This document shows positions 47,672 through 56,327 of a DNA stretch of 64,000 nt, piece after piece (position 1 is the stretch's first letter; every line of letters begins with the position of its first letter). The DNA comes from G963667915 sp965197385 (GTDB lineage Bacteria; Acidobacteriota; Vicinamibacteria; Vicinamibacterales; UBA823): the NCBI GenBank assembly GCA_965197385.1, contig CBDANA010000009.1:372001-436000 (forward strand), in the 5' to 3' direction. The notes under the pieces are model-generated. The model was not told the origin of the DNA and did not search any database. It saw nothing but the letters and a program-made list of their open reading frames with translations. A program made the position numbers and the translations under genes.

Positions 47672-48700
47672 ATGAGATATGCCGGAGCGCTCACCGTTTT
47701 CGCCCACCTCTTGGCGACGTGGCTGACTCTCCCCGCCTGGGCCCAGACGCCCACATTCGACGCGCTCAGGTCGTCGCGATATGAGCGCTCCGTCGGACCG
47801 AGGCCGATCTTCAGGAGTGGCACCGAGCTGGTGGCGCTCAGTGTCGTGGTCACCAATCCTGCAGGACAATTCGCAACCGACCTGGCGAGGGCCGACTTCG
47901 AGGTGCTCGAGGACGGCGTGCTGCAAGACGCCTTGTATTTCTCGGCCGGCGACGTCCCGCTGGATCTCACCTTCCTCATGGACACCAGTGCGGGCATGGG
48001 CGACAAGCTGCCGATGGCGCGCCGGACCGGCCGAACTGCTCAAGACGCTCCGACCCCACGCAGAGCATCGATCGTCGGCTTCAGCAACCGCGTCCGTGTC
48101 GCACAGACATGGACAGCGAACACGGAGGCCCTTCTCCAAGGGATCAACCTCACGGCCGCTCGAGGGAATACGTCGCTGTACGATGCTCTCTACGTGACCC
48201 TCCGTCAGTTCGATCGTGGATGGCAAGATACCAACGAGGTCAGACGCCGAGCGATCGTGGTCCTGTCCGACGGCAGAGACACAAACAGCTTGACATCGCT
48301 CAACGACCTGCTCACGACCATCAGACGGAGCAGCGTCACCATCTACACGATCTCGCTCAAGACCTCGACCCCAATCACCGAGATCCAGGCACACCAACGC
48401 CGCGTGGCCGATTTCGAGATGCGAATGATAGCCCGTGAGACCGGCGTGCGCGCGTTCTTTTCCAGCAGCGCCGCGGACCTGAAAGACGTGTACGGCGTCA
48501 TTGCGGGCGAGCTGACGCACCAGTACTCGCTGGCGTATGCGCCCACAATCGTACGACGCGATGAGGCGTTTCGTCGGGTAGCCGTCCGGATCATCGATCG
48601 GCCCGCATTGCAGTCGCGCACCCGTTCGGGACACCTTGCCACCAGCCGCACCCGAGCTGGGCCGCGCAGCGAGTACCTCGTCACCGGTGGCGGAGATTGA
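47672..48700 (+). CDS. Secreted VWFA-domain protein with a compensated double frameshift
   Basis: A 342-aa protein with a signal peptide (GALTVFAHLLATWLTLPAWA). The short beta domain of acidobacterial VWFA proteins follows (FEVLEDGVLQDALYFSAGD), and then the A domain: metal site MDTSAGM (consensus DxSxS, here with Gly at the last position), NTSLYDALYVTLRQF and AIVVLSDGRDTNS. Residues ~118-131 (RTGRTAQDAPTPRR) do not fit. The other frame of the same bases reads AELLKTLRPHAEHR, the expected helix. Two opposite shifts therefore flank this stretch. The protein may fold poorly, but the frame is open. Function unknown. Confidence 0.7.
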   Translation: MRYAGALTVFAHLLATWLTLPAWAQTPTFDALRSSRYERSVGPRPIFRSGTELVALSVVVTNPAGQFATDLARADFEVLEDGVLQDALYFSAGDVPLDLTFLMDTSAGMGDKLPMARRTGRTAQDAPTPRRASIVGFSNRVRVAQTWTANTEALLQGINLTAARGNTSLYDALYVTLRQFDRGWQDTNEVRRRAIVVLSDGRDTNSLTSLNDLLTTIRRSSVTIYTISLKTSTPITEIQAHQRRVADFEMRMIARETGVRAFFSSSAADLKDVYGVIAGELTHQYSLAYAPTIVRRDEAFRRVAVRIIDRPALQSRTRSGHLATSRTRAGPRSEYLVTGGGD

Positions 48701-48753
48701 ACACCTCACGGTTCCCAGGTCCATGTCTCGACTGGAAATCCCGGATACACACG

Positions 48754-49452
48754 ATGAGAGGCGCAGAAGATAAAAGGTGCGGAAACCGTCCTGCTTGTGG
48801 ATGACGCGCCGGTGATCCTGAGCCTCATGCGCGTCGGGCTCACACGCGACGGCTACACGGTCTTGCATGCCTCCGACGGAGCCCAGGCCCTCCGAGTGGC
48901 GGACCAATACGACGAGCCGATCGACCTGCTCGTCACCGACATCGTTATGCCGGCGATGAGTGGTTCGAGCTGGCAGACGAGCTGCGGCTCCGGTGTCCAG
49001 AGACCCGAGTGCTGCTGCTCTCGGGCCATCTGGACGATCGGGAGGAGGTTGTGCCGGGGCTGGCGCACGCCCCCTACCCGTTTCTCTTGAAGCCGTTCAC
49101 AGTCCAAGAACTCGAAGATAAGATGCGGGGCGTCCTGACGTCGTCGGTGGCGCCGGCCTCGCACGAACGGCGGCGCGAGCCACGGCAAGCGACCCAGCTG
49201 CCCGTGCGGTATCGCGTCGACGGTACGGAGTCCTGGTTGACCAGATCGACGCTCGACATCAGCGACTGCGGCATCCTGCTGGTTCCGGCCGAGCCGCTCG
49301 AGCCGGAGCGCCGGATCGAACTCTTGCTCATCCTGCCCGAAGCGACCGGCCGGCGCCGGGCCGGGCCGATGACCCGTGTCGGCTACGTGACCCGACAGGC
49401 GTCCACGGCCAACGCCCTTCCCCACGCAGTCGGCGTCTCCGTTGCGTTCTGA
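48754..49452 (+). pseudogene. Response regulator receiver plus PilZ-like domain, frameshifted
   Basis: The receiver domain reads ETVLLVDDAPVILSLMRVGL, then LLVTDIVMPAMSG with the phosphoacceptor Asp. No start codon precedes it in that frame (TGA upstream); MRGAEDK in a neighbouring frame may be the original start. After MPAMSG the match continues in another frame: FELADELRLRCPETRVLLLS, LKPFTVQELEDKM, then a PilZ-like part (RREPRQATQLPVRYRVDG, LDISDCGILLVP). At least two single-base shifts separate the pieces. It follows the VWFA gene on the same strand. Confidence 0.65.
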
Positions 49453-49519
49453 GAGCAGATCGAGAGCAGCGCATTGTAGCAGAAGTATGGCGCCGGGGCG
49501 GCTAGCAGCCCGGGATCGG

Positions 49520-50878
49520 TCATCGACTGCGGATGAACGACAGGACCTCGTCGCGCTTGGCCGCCATGAGCGCCGCCGTCGTCCCCTCCAAGTTGAGGCG
49601 GAGCAACGGTTCCGTGTTCGACGGGCGGACGTTGAAATGCCAGTCGGGATACTCGACCGACACGCCGTCCATCCTGTGTTGGATGCCGTCAGCGTAGCGC
49701 TCGGCGATGGCGTCGAGCGTCGGCTGCACGGTGGCCATGCTGGCGACAGAGGTGTTGAGCTCGCCTGAAATGAAATACTTCGCTCGCAGCGGCGCGAGCA
49801 GTTCCCGCAGCGTCGCGTTGCGGCTCGACATCAACTCCAGGATCAGGAGCGCCGGAATGAAACCATTGTCGGCGAAGCCGTTGTCGCGGAAGTAATAGTG
49901 GCCGGAGACCTCGCCGCCGAACACGGCATTGTCGTCGCGCATGCGCTTCTTGAAGAACGCGTGGCCGACGCGATTCAGGAGCGCCGTGCCGCCGTGGGCC
50001 GCGACGACATCCGGGACGGCATGGCTGGCGCGCACGTCATACACAATCGCGTCCCCTGGGTGCTTCGAAAGAAAAGATTCGGCCAGGAGGGCCGTGATGA
50101 AGTCGCCTGCGACGAATGCGCCGCCGCTATCAACAAAGAAGCACCGGTCGGCGTCGCCGTCCCAGGTGATGCCAGCGTCAGCGCCAGAGGTGACGACCGC
50201 CTCGACGAGATCCCACCGGTTGGCCTCGATCAGCGGGTTGGCCTCGTGAATGGGAAAGGTGCCGTCGATCTCGAAACACAAACGCGTGGTCCGGCACGGC
50301 AGCGCATCGAACAGGCGTGGCGCCACCAGGCCGGCCATGCCGCTGCTGGCGTCAAGGACGAGACGTAACGGCTTGATCGCCGCCGGGTCGATGAACGACA
50401 TGACGTGCGAAATGTAACGGTTGAGCACGTCGGTCGTGCTCAGGGTGCCGGGCGAGTCAGCTGGCGGGGGGATCGCGTCGCCGAGGATCAGGTTGCGAAT
50501 ATCCGAGATGCCGGCATCGCCGCTGAGCGGGAACGCGTGGCGGCCGACGAGCTTGGCGCCGTTGTACTGCTTCGGATTGTGCGACGCCGTGATCTGGGCG
50601 CCTCCCTCGTGCTCGTCGTGGATCACGGCGTGATACAGCATGTCGGTGCTGATCATGCCGTAGTCGACGACGTCGGCACCCTGCGCCAGGGCGCCGTCGA
50701 TGAACGCCGCCGCGAGGGCGGGAGACGAGACCCGCATGTCCCGGCCCACAGCGATGCGGCGGGCCTGCAGGTGCGCGACGAAAGCACGACCGACCTGCGC
50801 GGCGGTGACCTCGTCGAGCTCGCCGGGGTAGATGCCTCGAATGTCGTACGCTTTGAAGATGTCTGGCGTGGCTTTCAC
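49520..50878 (-). CDS. manB: Phosphomannomutase/phosphoglucomutase
   Basis: A 452-aa alpha-D-phosphohexomutase. It starts FKAYDIRGIYPGEL. The phosphoserine loop is QITASHNPKQYNGAK, the Mg site is WDGDADRCFF, the sugar loop is GGEVSGHYYFRD and the phosphate-binding loop is VRPSNTEPLLRLN. All four domains are complete. It interconverts hexose 6- and 1-phosphates, feeding GDP-mannose or glucan synthesis. It lies 45 bp after the sugar-nucleotide pyrophosphorylase on the same strand, so the two probably form an operon for activated mannose. Confidence 0.92.
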   Translation of the reverse strand: MKATPDIFKAYDIRGIYPGELDEVTAAQVGRAFVAHLQARRIAVGRDMRVSSPALAAAFIDGALAQGADVVDYGMISTDMLYHAVIHDEHEGGAQITASHNPKQYNGAKLVGRHAFPLSGDAGISDIRNLILGDAIPPPADSPGTLSTTDVLNRYISHVMSFIDPAAIKPLRLVLDASSGMAGLVAPRLFDALPCRTTRLCFEIDGTFPIHEANPLIEANRWDLVEAVVTSGADAGITWDGDADRCFFVDSGGAFVAGDFITALLAESFLSKHPGDAIVYDVRASHAVPDVVAAHGGTALLNRVGHAFFKKRMRDDNAVFGGEVSGHYYFRDNGFADNGFIPALLILELMSSRNATLRELLAPLRAKYFISGELNTSVASMATVQPTLDAIAERYADGIQHRMDGVSVEYPDWHFNVRPSNTEPLLRLNLEGTTAALMAAKRDEVLSFIRSR

Positions 50879-50923
50879 GATCGGCTCCAGAGTGTCGACG
50901 GTGGAATGCCTACTTGATGCCTG

Positions 50924-51988
50924 CTAGGAGTGGGTGCGGCTGTAGTCGGTCGCGATCGACTTGTCGCCGAGGATGGTGCCGGAGCCGAGCGAGGCATTTC
51001 GGCCGACGTGACAGCGGCGTCCGAGAATGGCGTCGTGCAGTCGCGCCGCGCGGTCGATTTCGGCGTAGGGCCAGACGATGGCGCCGTCGAGGCGCACGTC
51101 CTCCTGGATGGTGCACTCGCGGCCTAGCACTGTGTAGGGACCGATGTGTGAGCCGGCCTTGATGACGACGCCCTCGTCGATGAAACATGGACCTTCGAGC
51201 GTCACGTCATCGTCAATGGCGGCTGACGTGGCCACGACGGTCGATGCCGCGGAGCGATCGTCGAACGGTGCGGCCTGGAACCGACCATCCATGATGTCGC
51301 GATGCACCTGCTGGTATTTGATCGGCGTGCCGATGTCGATCCAGTAGCCGTGGGACACGTAAGCGACGAAGCGTTCTCCGCGCTCCACGAGGGAGGGAAA
51401 AAAGCTTCGCTCGATAGACCACTTCGTGTCTTTCGGAATGCGGTCGAGAGTGTCTGGCTCGATGACGTAGATGCCGGCATTGATCGTCTTGCAGGAACTC
51501 TGGTCGGGCGTGGGTTTCTCGAGGAACCGCCGAACGTTGCTGTCGGAATCGATCTCGACCACGCCGTACGCGCTGGGATTGTTGACCGGGGTGAGCACGA
51601 TCGTCGCGCGCGCCTCCCGCTCTCGATGCCGCCGCAGGACGGCCGACAGATCGATCTGCGCCAAGACGTCGCCGTTGAAGACGAAGACGGTGTCGTCGAG
51701 GTATTGCTGAGCGTACTTGACGGCCCCGGCTGTCCCGAGTGGCATCGGTTCCACGACATAGCGGAGCCTGACGCCGAGCGCTCGGCCGTCCCCGAGGAGG
51801 TCCTCGATGCGGCCGGGCTGGTAGTTCAGGCTGAGAATGACCTCGTCGATCTCGGGAATCTGCCGAAGCAGGTCGAGTTGGTAGCGGAGAAATGGTCGGT
51901 TGAAGATCGGGACGATCGGCTTCGGCGTGTTAAGGGTCAGCGGGCGAAGGCGCGTGCCTTTCCCCCCGGCGAGGAGAATGGCCTTCAT
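50924..51988 (-). CDS. Mannose-1-phosphate guanylyltransferase-like sugar nucleotidyltransferase
   Basis: A 354-aa protein. The N-terminal nucleotidyltransferase domain has the signature LAGGKGTRLRPLTLNTPKP, then FVFNGDVLAQID and FLEKPTPDQ, with the second metal-binding Asp in GYWIDIGTP. The C-terminal left-handed beta-helix has hexapeptide repeats (TLEGPCFIDEGVVIKAGSHI, GPYTVLGRECTI). This arrangement is typical of bacterial mannose-1-phosphate guanylyltransferases, although glucose-1-phosphate is possible. Pairing with the phosphomannomutase favours GDP-mannose. Confidence 0.88.
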   Translation of the reverse strand: MKAILLAGGKGTRLRPLTLNTPKPIVPIFNRPFLRYQLDLLRQIPEIDEVILSLNYQPGRIEDLLGDGRALGVRLRYVVEPMPLGTAGAVKYAQQYLDDTVFVFNGDVLAQIDLSAVLRRHREREARATIVLTPVNNPSAYGVVEIDSDSNVRRFLEKPTPDQSSCKTINAGIYVIEPDTLDRIPKDTKWSIERSFFPSLVERGERFVAYVSHGYWIDIGTPIKYQQVHRDIMDGRFQAAPFDDRSAASTVVATSAAIDDDVTLEGPCFIDEGVVIKAGSHIGPYTVLGRECTIQEDVRLDGAIVWPYAEIDRAARLHDAILGRRCHVGRNASLGSGTILGDKSIATDYSRTHS

Positions 51989-52090
51989 GCGGAAACACCG
52001 GCCTGTGGCGTGGTCCCGGCGCCTTGTTGACGGGGATCGGGCACGGTAGAATGATCGCGCCGCTGGGTCCGCGGCGGCACGGTCCGCGGA

Positions 52091-52705
52091 ATGAATCTAC
52101 CCAACACGCTCACGCTCGGTCGCATCTTCCTCATTCCGTTGCTGGTCGTGGTACTCCTGACGAATTCGGAAGGCCGCATGCTCTTCGACGTCGGCAGGGA
52201 GCTGGTCGGCGCCGTGATCTTCGTGCTCGCCGCATGTACGGATTGGCTCGACGGATATCTGGCGCGCCGCCGCGGCCAGGTCACCACGCTCGGCCAGTTG
52301 ATGGACCCCTTGGCGGACAAGTTGCTGGTGACGGCTGCGCTGGTGTCGCTGGTGCAACTGGGGTCGGCACCCGCCTGGATGGTGGCGATCATCCTCGGTC
52401 GAGAACTGGGCGTCACCGTACTGCGAAGCATTGCCTATTCGCGGGGCATCACCATGGCGGCGTCGTGGCTCGGCAAGGTGAAGATGGTGGCCGAGGTCGT
52501 GGCCATTGTGCTGCTGATTCTCGGCCGTGAGCATCTGGAGCAATTCTTCGTACTCGGGCAAGTCGCGTTGTGGGTGGTGCTGGTCGTCGCTCTGGCTTCG
52601 GCTTTAGACTACTACCGCCGATTCAATCACGTTCTCAGTCCCAAAGCCGCTGCGGGACCGGCGCCAGAGCAGCGGAACCCGCACACCGACGCCAGTAGCG
52701 GCTGA
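52091..52705 (+). CDS. pgsA: CDP-diacylglycerol-glycerol-3-phosphate 3-phosphatidyltransferase
   Basis: A 204-aa membrane enzyme making phosphatidylglycerol phosphate. The start MNLPNTLTLGRIFLIPLLVV is typical. The CDP-alcohol phosphotransferase motif is complete (DWLDGYLARRRGQVTTLGQL followed by MDPLADK), giving the four Asp residues that bind metal and CDP. About five helices are visible. It is divergent from the pyrophosphorylase and ends 3 bp from the convergent operon end. Confidence 0.93.
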   Translation: MNLPNTLTLGRIFLIPLLVVVLLTNSEGRMLFDVGRELVGAVIFVLAACTDWLDGYLARRRGQVTTLGQLMDPLADKLLVTAALVSLVQLGSAPAWMVAIILGRELGVTVLRSIAYSRGITMAASWLGKVKMVAEVVAIVLLILGREHLEQFFVLGQVALWVVLVVALASALDYYRRFNHVLSPKAAAGPAPEQRNPHTDASSG

Positions 52706-52708
52706 CGG

Positions 52709-53494
52709 TCACCGGTGGGCCGCGAGCCGGTCGCTGGCGTAGACCGCGTCACGCGTCCCAAAGATGCGCACCGTGGCGGTCCGCTCGCCCACGTCGACGG
52801 CGAACGCTTCGCCGAGGTTGTTGACCGGTCCCTGTTGGCCGAGGACTTCACGAAAGAGCGTGAAGCGCTGCCCGGGAGTGATGTTCGCGTTTCGCCCACG
52901 GTCGATGACGGCGAAGCGATGGATGCCGGCGGTATACCCGCCCTCCTCAGTGAAGAGGATTCGCGCCGCGTCAGTGTAGTCAACTTCGCCAGGGGAGCCT
53001 CCGACGGGGGCGACCGGGACGGAGTAGGGCTCCAGGTAGTCGCCGCGGAGCAGGCCGTCACACGCGTGCGACACGACGGCGACGGCCATCGTCCCGTCGA
53101 CGGCGGTGATCCGCACCCAGCCTGCCGTGTGAAGGACGGCCGGCATGTCGCCAAGCGGGACGACGGATTCGACGCGGGGGCGGTGTTGTCGACGGACGTA
53201 GTACTCATCGCCGACCGTGAACTGGGCGCCGGCGCCAGCCGAGACGACGACGGCGTCGCCAGGGCTAAACATGCGCTGCACCTCGCCCTCCTCGGAGCTA
53301 ACGATGCTGCTCGGCGCGTCCGGCATTACCCAAGCCGCTCTGGGCGCGCACTGAATGTCGACTGGTCGCGCCACGGCGACGTCCGAGTCGGGCACGCCGA
53401 CTGATTGCGCGCCGGCCAGTGTCGCCAGGGCAGCGGCGCCGACGAGCGTCAGGGCCGTCACGCCGACGGTAGAGCCCGCAGAATGCTCGGTCAT
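52709..53494 (-). CDS. Secreted protein of unknown function, last gene of the aroC-bamD operon
   Basis: A 261-aa protein with an N-terminal signal (GVTALTLVGAAALATLAGAQ). The remainder is beta-rich, with two similar segments: VVVSAGAGAQFTVGDEYYVR and RGRNANITPGQRFTLFRE. These look like the small beta domain found in FlgT-like or SH3-like secreted proteins. I do not recognise a named family. Its start overlaps the bamD stop by 4 bp, so it is translated with bamD and may serve the envelope. Confidence 0.7.
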   Translation of the reverse strand: MTEHSAGSTVGVTALTLVGAAALATLAGAQSVGVPDSDVAVARPVDIQCAPRAAWVMPDAPSSIVSSEEGEVQRMFSPGDAVVVSAGAGAQFTVGDEYYVRRQHRPRVESVVPLGDMPAVLHTAGWVRITAVDGTMAVAVVSHACDGLLRGDYLEPYSVPVAPVGGSPGEVDYTDAARILFTEEGGYTAGIHRFAVIDRGRNANITPGQRFTLFREVLGQQGPVNNLGEAFAVDVGERTATVRIFGTRDAVYASDRLAAHR

Positions 53495-54306
53495 GTGCCT
53501 TGTCCTTTCAGCTGTTCGATGCGCTGATGCGCCTCGGTGAGATATTCGCTCTGGACGAACTCCTCGACGAGGCGTTCGAAATAGGGCAGCGCCTCAGCGG
53601 CTCGATTGAGCGCGACCAGGGCCTCCGCCAGCATGAAATACACGCTGTCCCGCCTAGTGAACCCGGGATCCTCGGTGAGGACGGACCGGAGGCGCTGGAC
53701 GGCGCCAGGATACCAGCGCTGATCGAAATAGAACGTTCCCACGAGCACTTCGGATTCGCTCAGCCGGTCCCGCGCGAGGCGATAGCGCTCCTGAGCCACT
53801 TCGGTTAAGTCGCTGTCGGGGTACAGTTCGAAGAAGCGCTCGAACGCTTCGACGGCAGCGCGGGTGTGCGTCTGGTCACGGTCGGCGCTGAGCATCTGCT
53901 CGTAGTACGCGGTCCCAATTTGAAGCTGCGCGTAGTCGGCACGTGGGTTCGTGGGGTAAAAGCGCAGAAACTCATCGTACTCGTTCACCGCCTGGACGAC
54001 CGCGGTCATGCCACCCTGCCGCAAGTACGTGTCGGCTAGCCCGAGCTTGGCGTCGAAGCGATACGGACTTTGGGGAAACATGTCCACAAGCCGCCGGAAC
54101 ATGACCTGCGCGGGCGGCCAATCGTCATCCTCCAGTAATTCCGTCGCGCCTTCGAACAGAAAGCGATCGGGCTCCGGGGTGCCGGTCGGAATGGCGGCCG
54201 GGTCGCGGACGGCACACCCCGCGAGGAGCGTCCCGAGCGCGAACGCACCGAGGCCGACGGACCAGCGAGCGCTGGATGCCGTTCGGCCGGGGGAAGGGGG
54301 CGTCAT
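53491..54306 (-). CDS. bamD: Outer-membrane assembly lipoprotein BamD-like
   Basis: A 271-aa TPR lipoprotein. The lipobox is TLLAGC near residue 30. TPR-type helix pairs follow, including FEGATELLEDDDWPPAQVMF, YRFDAKLGLADTYLRQGG, VNEYDEFLRFYPTNPRADYA and AFERFFELYPDSDL. This is the BamD/YfiO pattern, the TPR partner of BamA in outer-membrane protein insertion. Overlaps of 4 bp on both sides place it in the long minus-strand operon. Confidence 0.82.
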   Translation of the reverse strand: MTPPSPGRTASSARWSVGLGAFALGTLLAGCAVRDPAAIPTGTPEPDRFLFEGATELLEDDDWPPAQVMFRRLVDMFPQSPYRFDAKLGLADTYLRQGGMTAVVQAVNEYDEFLRFYPTNPRADYAQLQIGTAYYEQMLSADRDQTHTRAAVEAFERFFELYPDSDLTEVAQERYRLARDRLSESEVLVGTFYFDQRWYPGAVQRLRSVLTEDPGFTRRDSVYFMLAEALVALNRAAEALPYFERLVEEFVQSEYLTEAHQRIEQLKGQGT

Positions 54307-55253
54307 GATGTGAGCGCCGATTGCGCCGAGAGCCAGGCAAGCTCGGCGCGCAAGCCCTCCTCAAGCGCCACGGCGGGCGTGAACCCGAGATCGCGGCGGG
54401 CGAGGGAGCTGTCGGCGTAGGTGTCGCGCATGTCGCCGAGCTTGGTGTCGTGGCGGCGGACGTCGAGCGGACGTCCCGCGCATTGCTCGACCAGGCTGAG
54501 TACGGCGTTAATCGAGACGCGTGATCCGCCTCCGATGTTGTAGACCCGGCCAGGGACGCCACGGACTGCGGCCGCGGCGGTCGCCGCCACGGCGTCCGTG
54601 ACGAACGTGAAGTCGCGCGTCTGATTCCCATCACCGTACAGCTCAATCGGATCGCCTCGGAGCGCAGCCTTCAGAAACCGATGAAACGCCATGTCGGGTC
54701 GCTGACGCGGACCGTAGACCGTGAAGTAGCGCAAGGCGACGGCCGGGACATCATGGTTGTGGTGATACAGCAAAGAGAGGTGCTCGCCCGCGAGCTTGGT
54801 GACGCCATACGGGGAGACCGGCCGAGGCAAGGCGTCTTCGCGCATCGGGAGCGCGACGTGATCGCCGTACACGGACGAACTTGACGCGTAGACAAACCGT
54901 TCGATCGGTTTCTCGCGGCAGGCTTCGAGCAGCGCCTGGGTGGCATCGAGATTCGCGGTGGTGTAGATGCGGAAGTCACGTCCCCAGCTTCGGCGTACAC
55001 CTGCTTGCGCGGCCAGGTGAAAGACATGGGTGATGTCGCGGAGCAACGCTCCGAGGTTCGTGTCGGTCAGGTCTGCTTCCAGGAATTGAAATCTGGATTC
55101 CGCACGCAGCGGTTCGAGGTTCGCTTCTTTTTGACCGCGGCCGTAATAATCGGTAAAGCAGTCGACGCCCACCACGTCAGCGCCCTCGGCCAGCAGGCGT
55201 TCGGCGAGATGCGAGCCGATAAATCCGGCCGCGCCGGTCACGAGCGCCCTCAC
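54303..55253 (-). CDS. NAD-dependent sugar-nucleotide epimerase/dehydratase
   Basis: A 316-aa extended short-chain dehydrogenase. The Rossmann motif is VTGAAGFIGSHLAERL. The catalytic Tyr-Lys pair is in SPYGVTKLAGE, with the upstream Ser in YASSSSVYG. The region RDFTFVTDAVAA is typical of UDP-glucose 4-epimerases and UDP-glucuronate epimerases. The exact sugar cannot be fixed by eye. It overlaps the neighbouring genes by 4 bp on each side. Confidence 0.88.
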   Translation of the reverse strand: MRALVTGAAGFIGSHLAERLLAEGADVVGVDCFTDYYGRGQKEANLEPLRAESRFQFLEADLTDTNLGALLRDITHVFHLAAQAGVRRSWGRDFRIYTTANLDATQALLEACREKPIERFVYASSSSVYGDHVALPMREDALPRPVSPYGVTKLAGEHLSLLYHHNHDVPAVALRYFTVYGPRQRPDMAFHRFLKAALRGDPIELYGDGNQTRDFTFVTDAVAATAAAAVRGVPGRVYNIGGGSRVSINAVLSLVEQCAGRPLDVRRHDTKLGDMRDTYADSSLARRDLGFTPAVALEEGLRAELAWLSAQSALTS

Positions 55254-55642
55254 ACCAGGACCTCGCGAATTCGGTCCGGCAATCGGCAGGGGCGCCCACG
55301 ACCGTTGACGACCGCGTGGACCGTGCGGCCGACGGCAGCCAATGTGCCGTCCGAGCGCTTGACGTCGTAGTCGAACGCGACGCGCGCGGGCGAGAGGAGG
55401 GTCCCACGGGTGGCGACCTCCAGTTCGTCGTCGTACCGGGCTGGCTGGCGGTATTCGCAGTGCGCTTCGATCACGGGAAGTGACACACCGGTTTCTTCCA
55501 TCTCGTGATAGGTCCAGCCAAGCGTTCGAAGTAGGTCGGTTCGCCCGATTTCGAACCAGACCAGGTAATTGGCGTAGTACACTACTCCCATCTTATCCGT
55601 TTCGGCATACCGCACTCGCAGGCTCGACCTACAGATCGGCAC
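55250..55642 (-). CDS. Acyl-CoA thioesterase (YbgC/FadM family)
   Basis: The open frame extends upstream inside rpe, but the GTG at 55642 gives the normal family start: SLRVRYAETDKMGVVYYANY, a hot-dog fold with the catalytic Asp of the YAETDKMG motif. The product is 130 aa. It continues VWFEIGRTDLLRTLGWTY and EYRQPARYDDELEV. It hydrolyses short acyl-CoA or acyl-ACP thioesters. It overlaps the rpe end by 14 bp. Confidence 0.88.
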   Translation of the reverse strand: MPICRSSLRVRYAETDKMGVVYYANYLVWFEIGRTDLLRTLGWTYHEMEETGVSLPVIEAHCEYRQPARYDDELEVATRGTLLSPARVAFDYDVKRSDGTLAAVGRTVHAVVNGRGRPCRLPDRIREVLV

Positions 55643-56327
55643 GGTAGGCGGGCTCCCGGGCCGTCGAGGCGCTGACTGCGGCGGTGCGGAGCGCCTGCGT
55701 CGCGGCCGCCGGGTCGTCTGCACCAAAAATCGCCGAGCCGGCCACGAGGATGCCCGCACCGGCGGCGACGAGGGCGGCGGCGTTACTCAGGTCCACGCCG
55801 CCATCGACCGAGACGGGCGCAGGGTTGCCGACGCGATCGAGGAGTGCCCGGACCATCCGTACTTTGTCCAGACTCTGCGGGATGAACCGTTGGCCGCCGA
55901 AGCCTGGGTTGACGGACATGACCAGCACGAGGTCTACGTCACTGGCGACATGTTCGATGGACGCCACCGGTGTCTGAGGGTTGAGCGCGACCCCGGCGTG
56001 AGCGCCGAGTTCCTTGATCGCGGCCAGCGTACGCTGCAGGTGTGGAAGCACCTCGACGTGAACGGACAGCGTCTGCGCGCCAGCCTCGACGAACGTGACG
56101 AGGTAACGGTCCGGGTCCTGGATCATCAAGTGCACATCGAGTGGCACCTGGGCAACCCGGTGAAGGGCGCGAACGACTGGCTGGCCGATCGCCAAATTGG
56201 GGACGAAGTGCCCGTCCATGACGTCCAGGTGGATGGCGTCCGCGCCGCCGCGCTCGACGGCCGCGACGGCGGCACCCAGCGCGGTGAAATCGGCCGAAAG
56301 GATCGACGGGGCAATCCGCACGCTCAC
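55629..56327 (-). CDS. rpe: Ribulose-phosphate 3-epimerase
   Basis: A 232-aa TIM-barrel enzyme interconverting ribulose 5-phosphate and xylulose 5-phosphate. Motifs: IAPSILSADF, HLDVMDGHFVPN (metal His and Asp), VHLMIQDPDRY, MSVNPGFGGQRFIP and SVDGGVDLSNA. All catalytic residues are visible. Its start overlaps the PASTA-protein stop by 4 bp. Confidence 0.95.
   Translation of the reverse strand: MSVRIAPSILSADFTALGAAVAAVERGGADAIHLDVMDGHFVPNLAIGQPVVRALHRVAQVPLDVHLMIQDPDRYLVTFVEAGAQTLSVHVEVLPHLQRTLAAIKELGAHAGVALNPQTPVASIEHVASDVDLVLVMSVNPGFGGQRFIPQSLDKVRMVRALLDRVGNPAPVSVDGGVDLSNAAALVAAGAGILVAGSAIFGADDPAAATQALRTAAVSASTAREPAYRADL

Noticed and set aside
47525..48907. Minus-strand frame of 460 codons over the VWFA gene
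   Set aside because: It is antisense to a recognisable secreted protein and lacks any family motif.
49501..49525. TAGCAGCCCG near 49502 as a fourth inverted-repeat element
   Set aside because: The match stops after ten bases and there is no opposite end.
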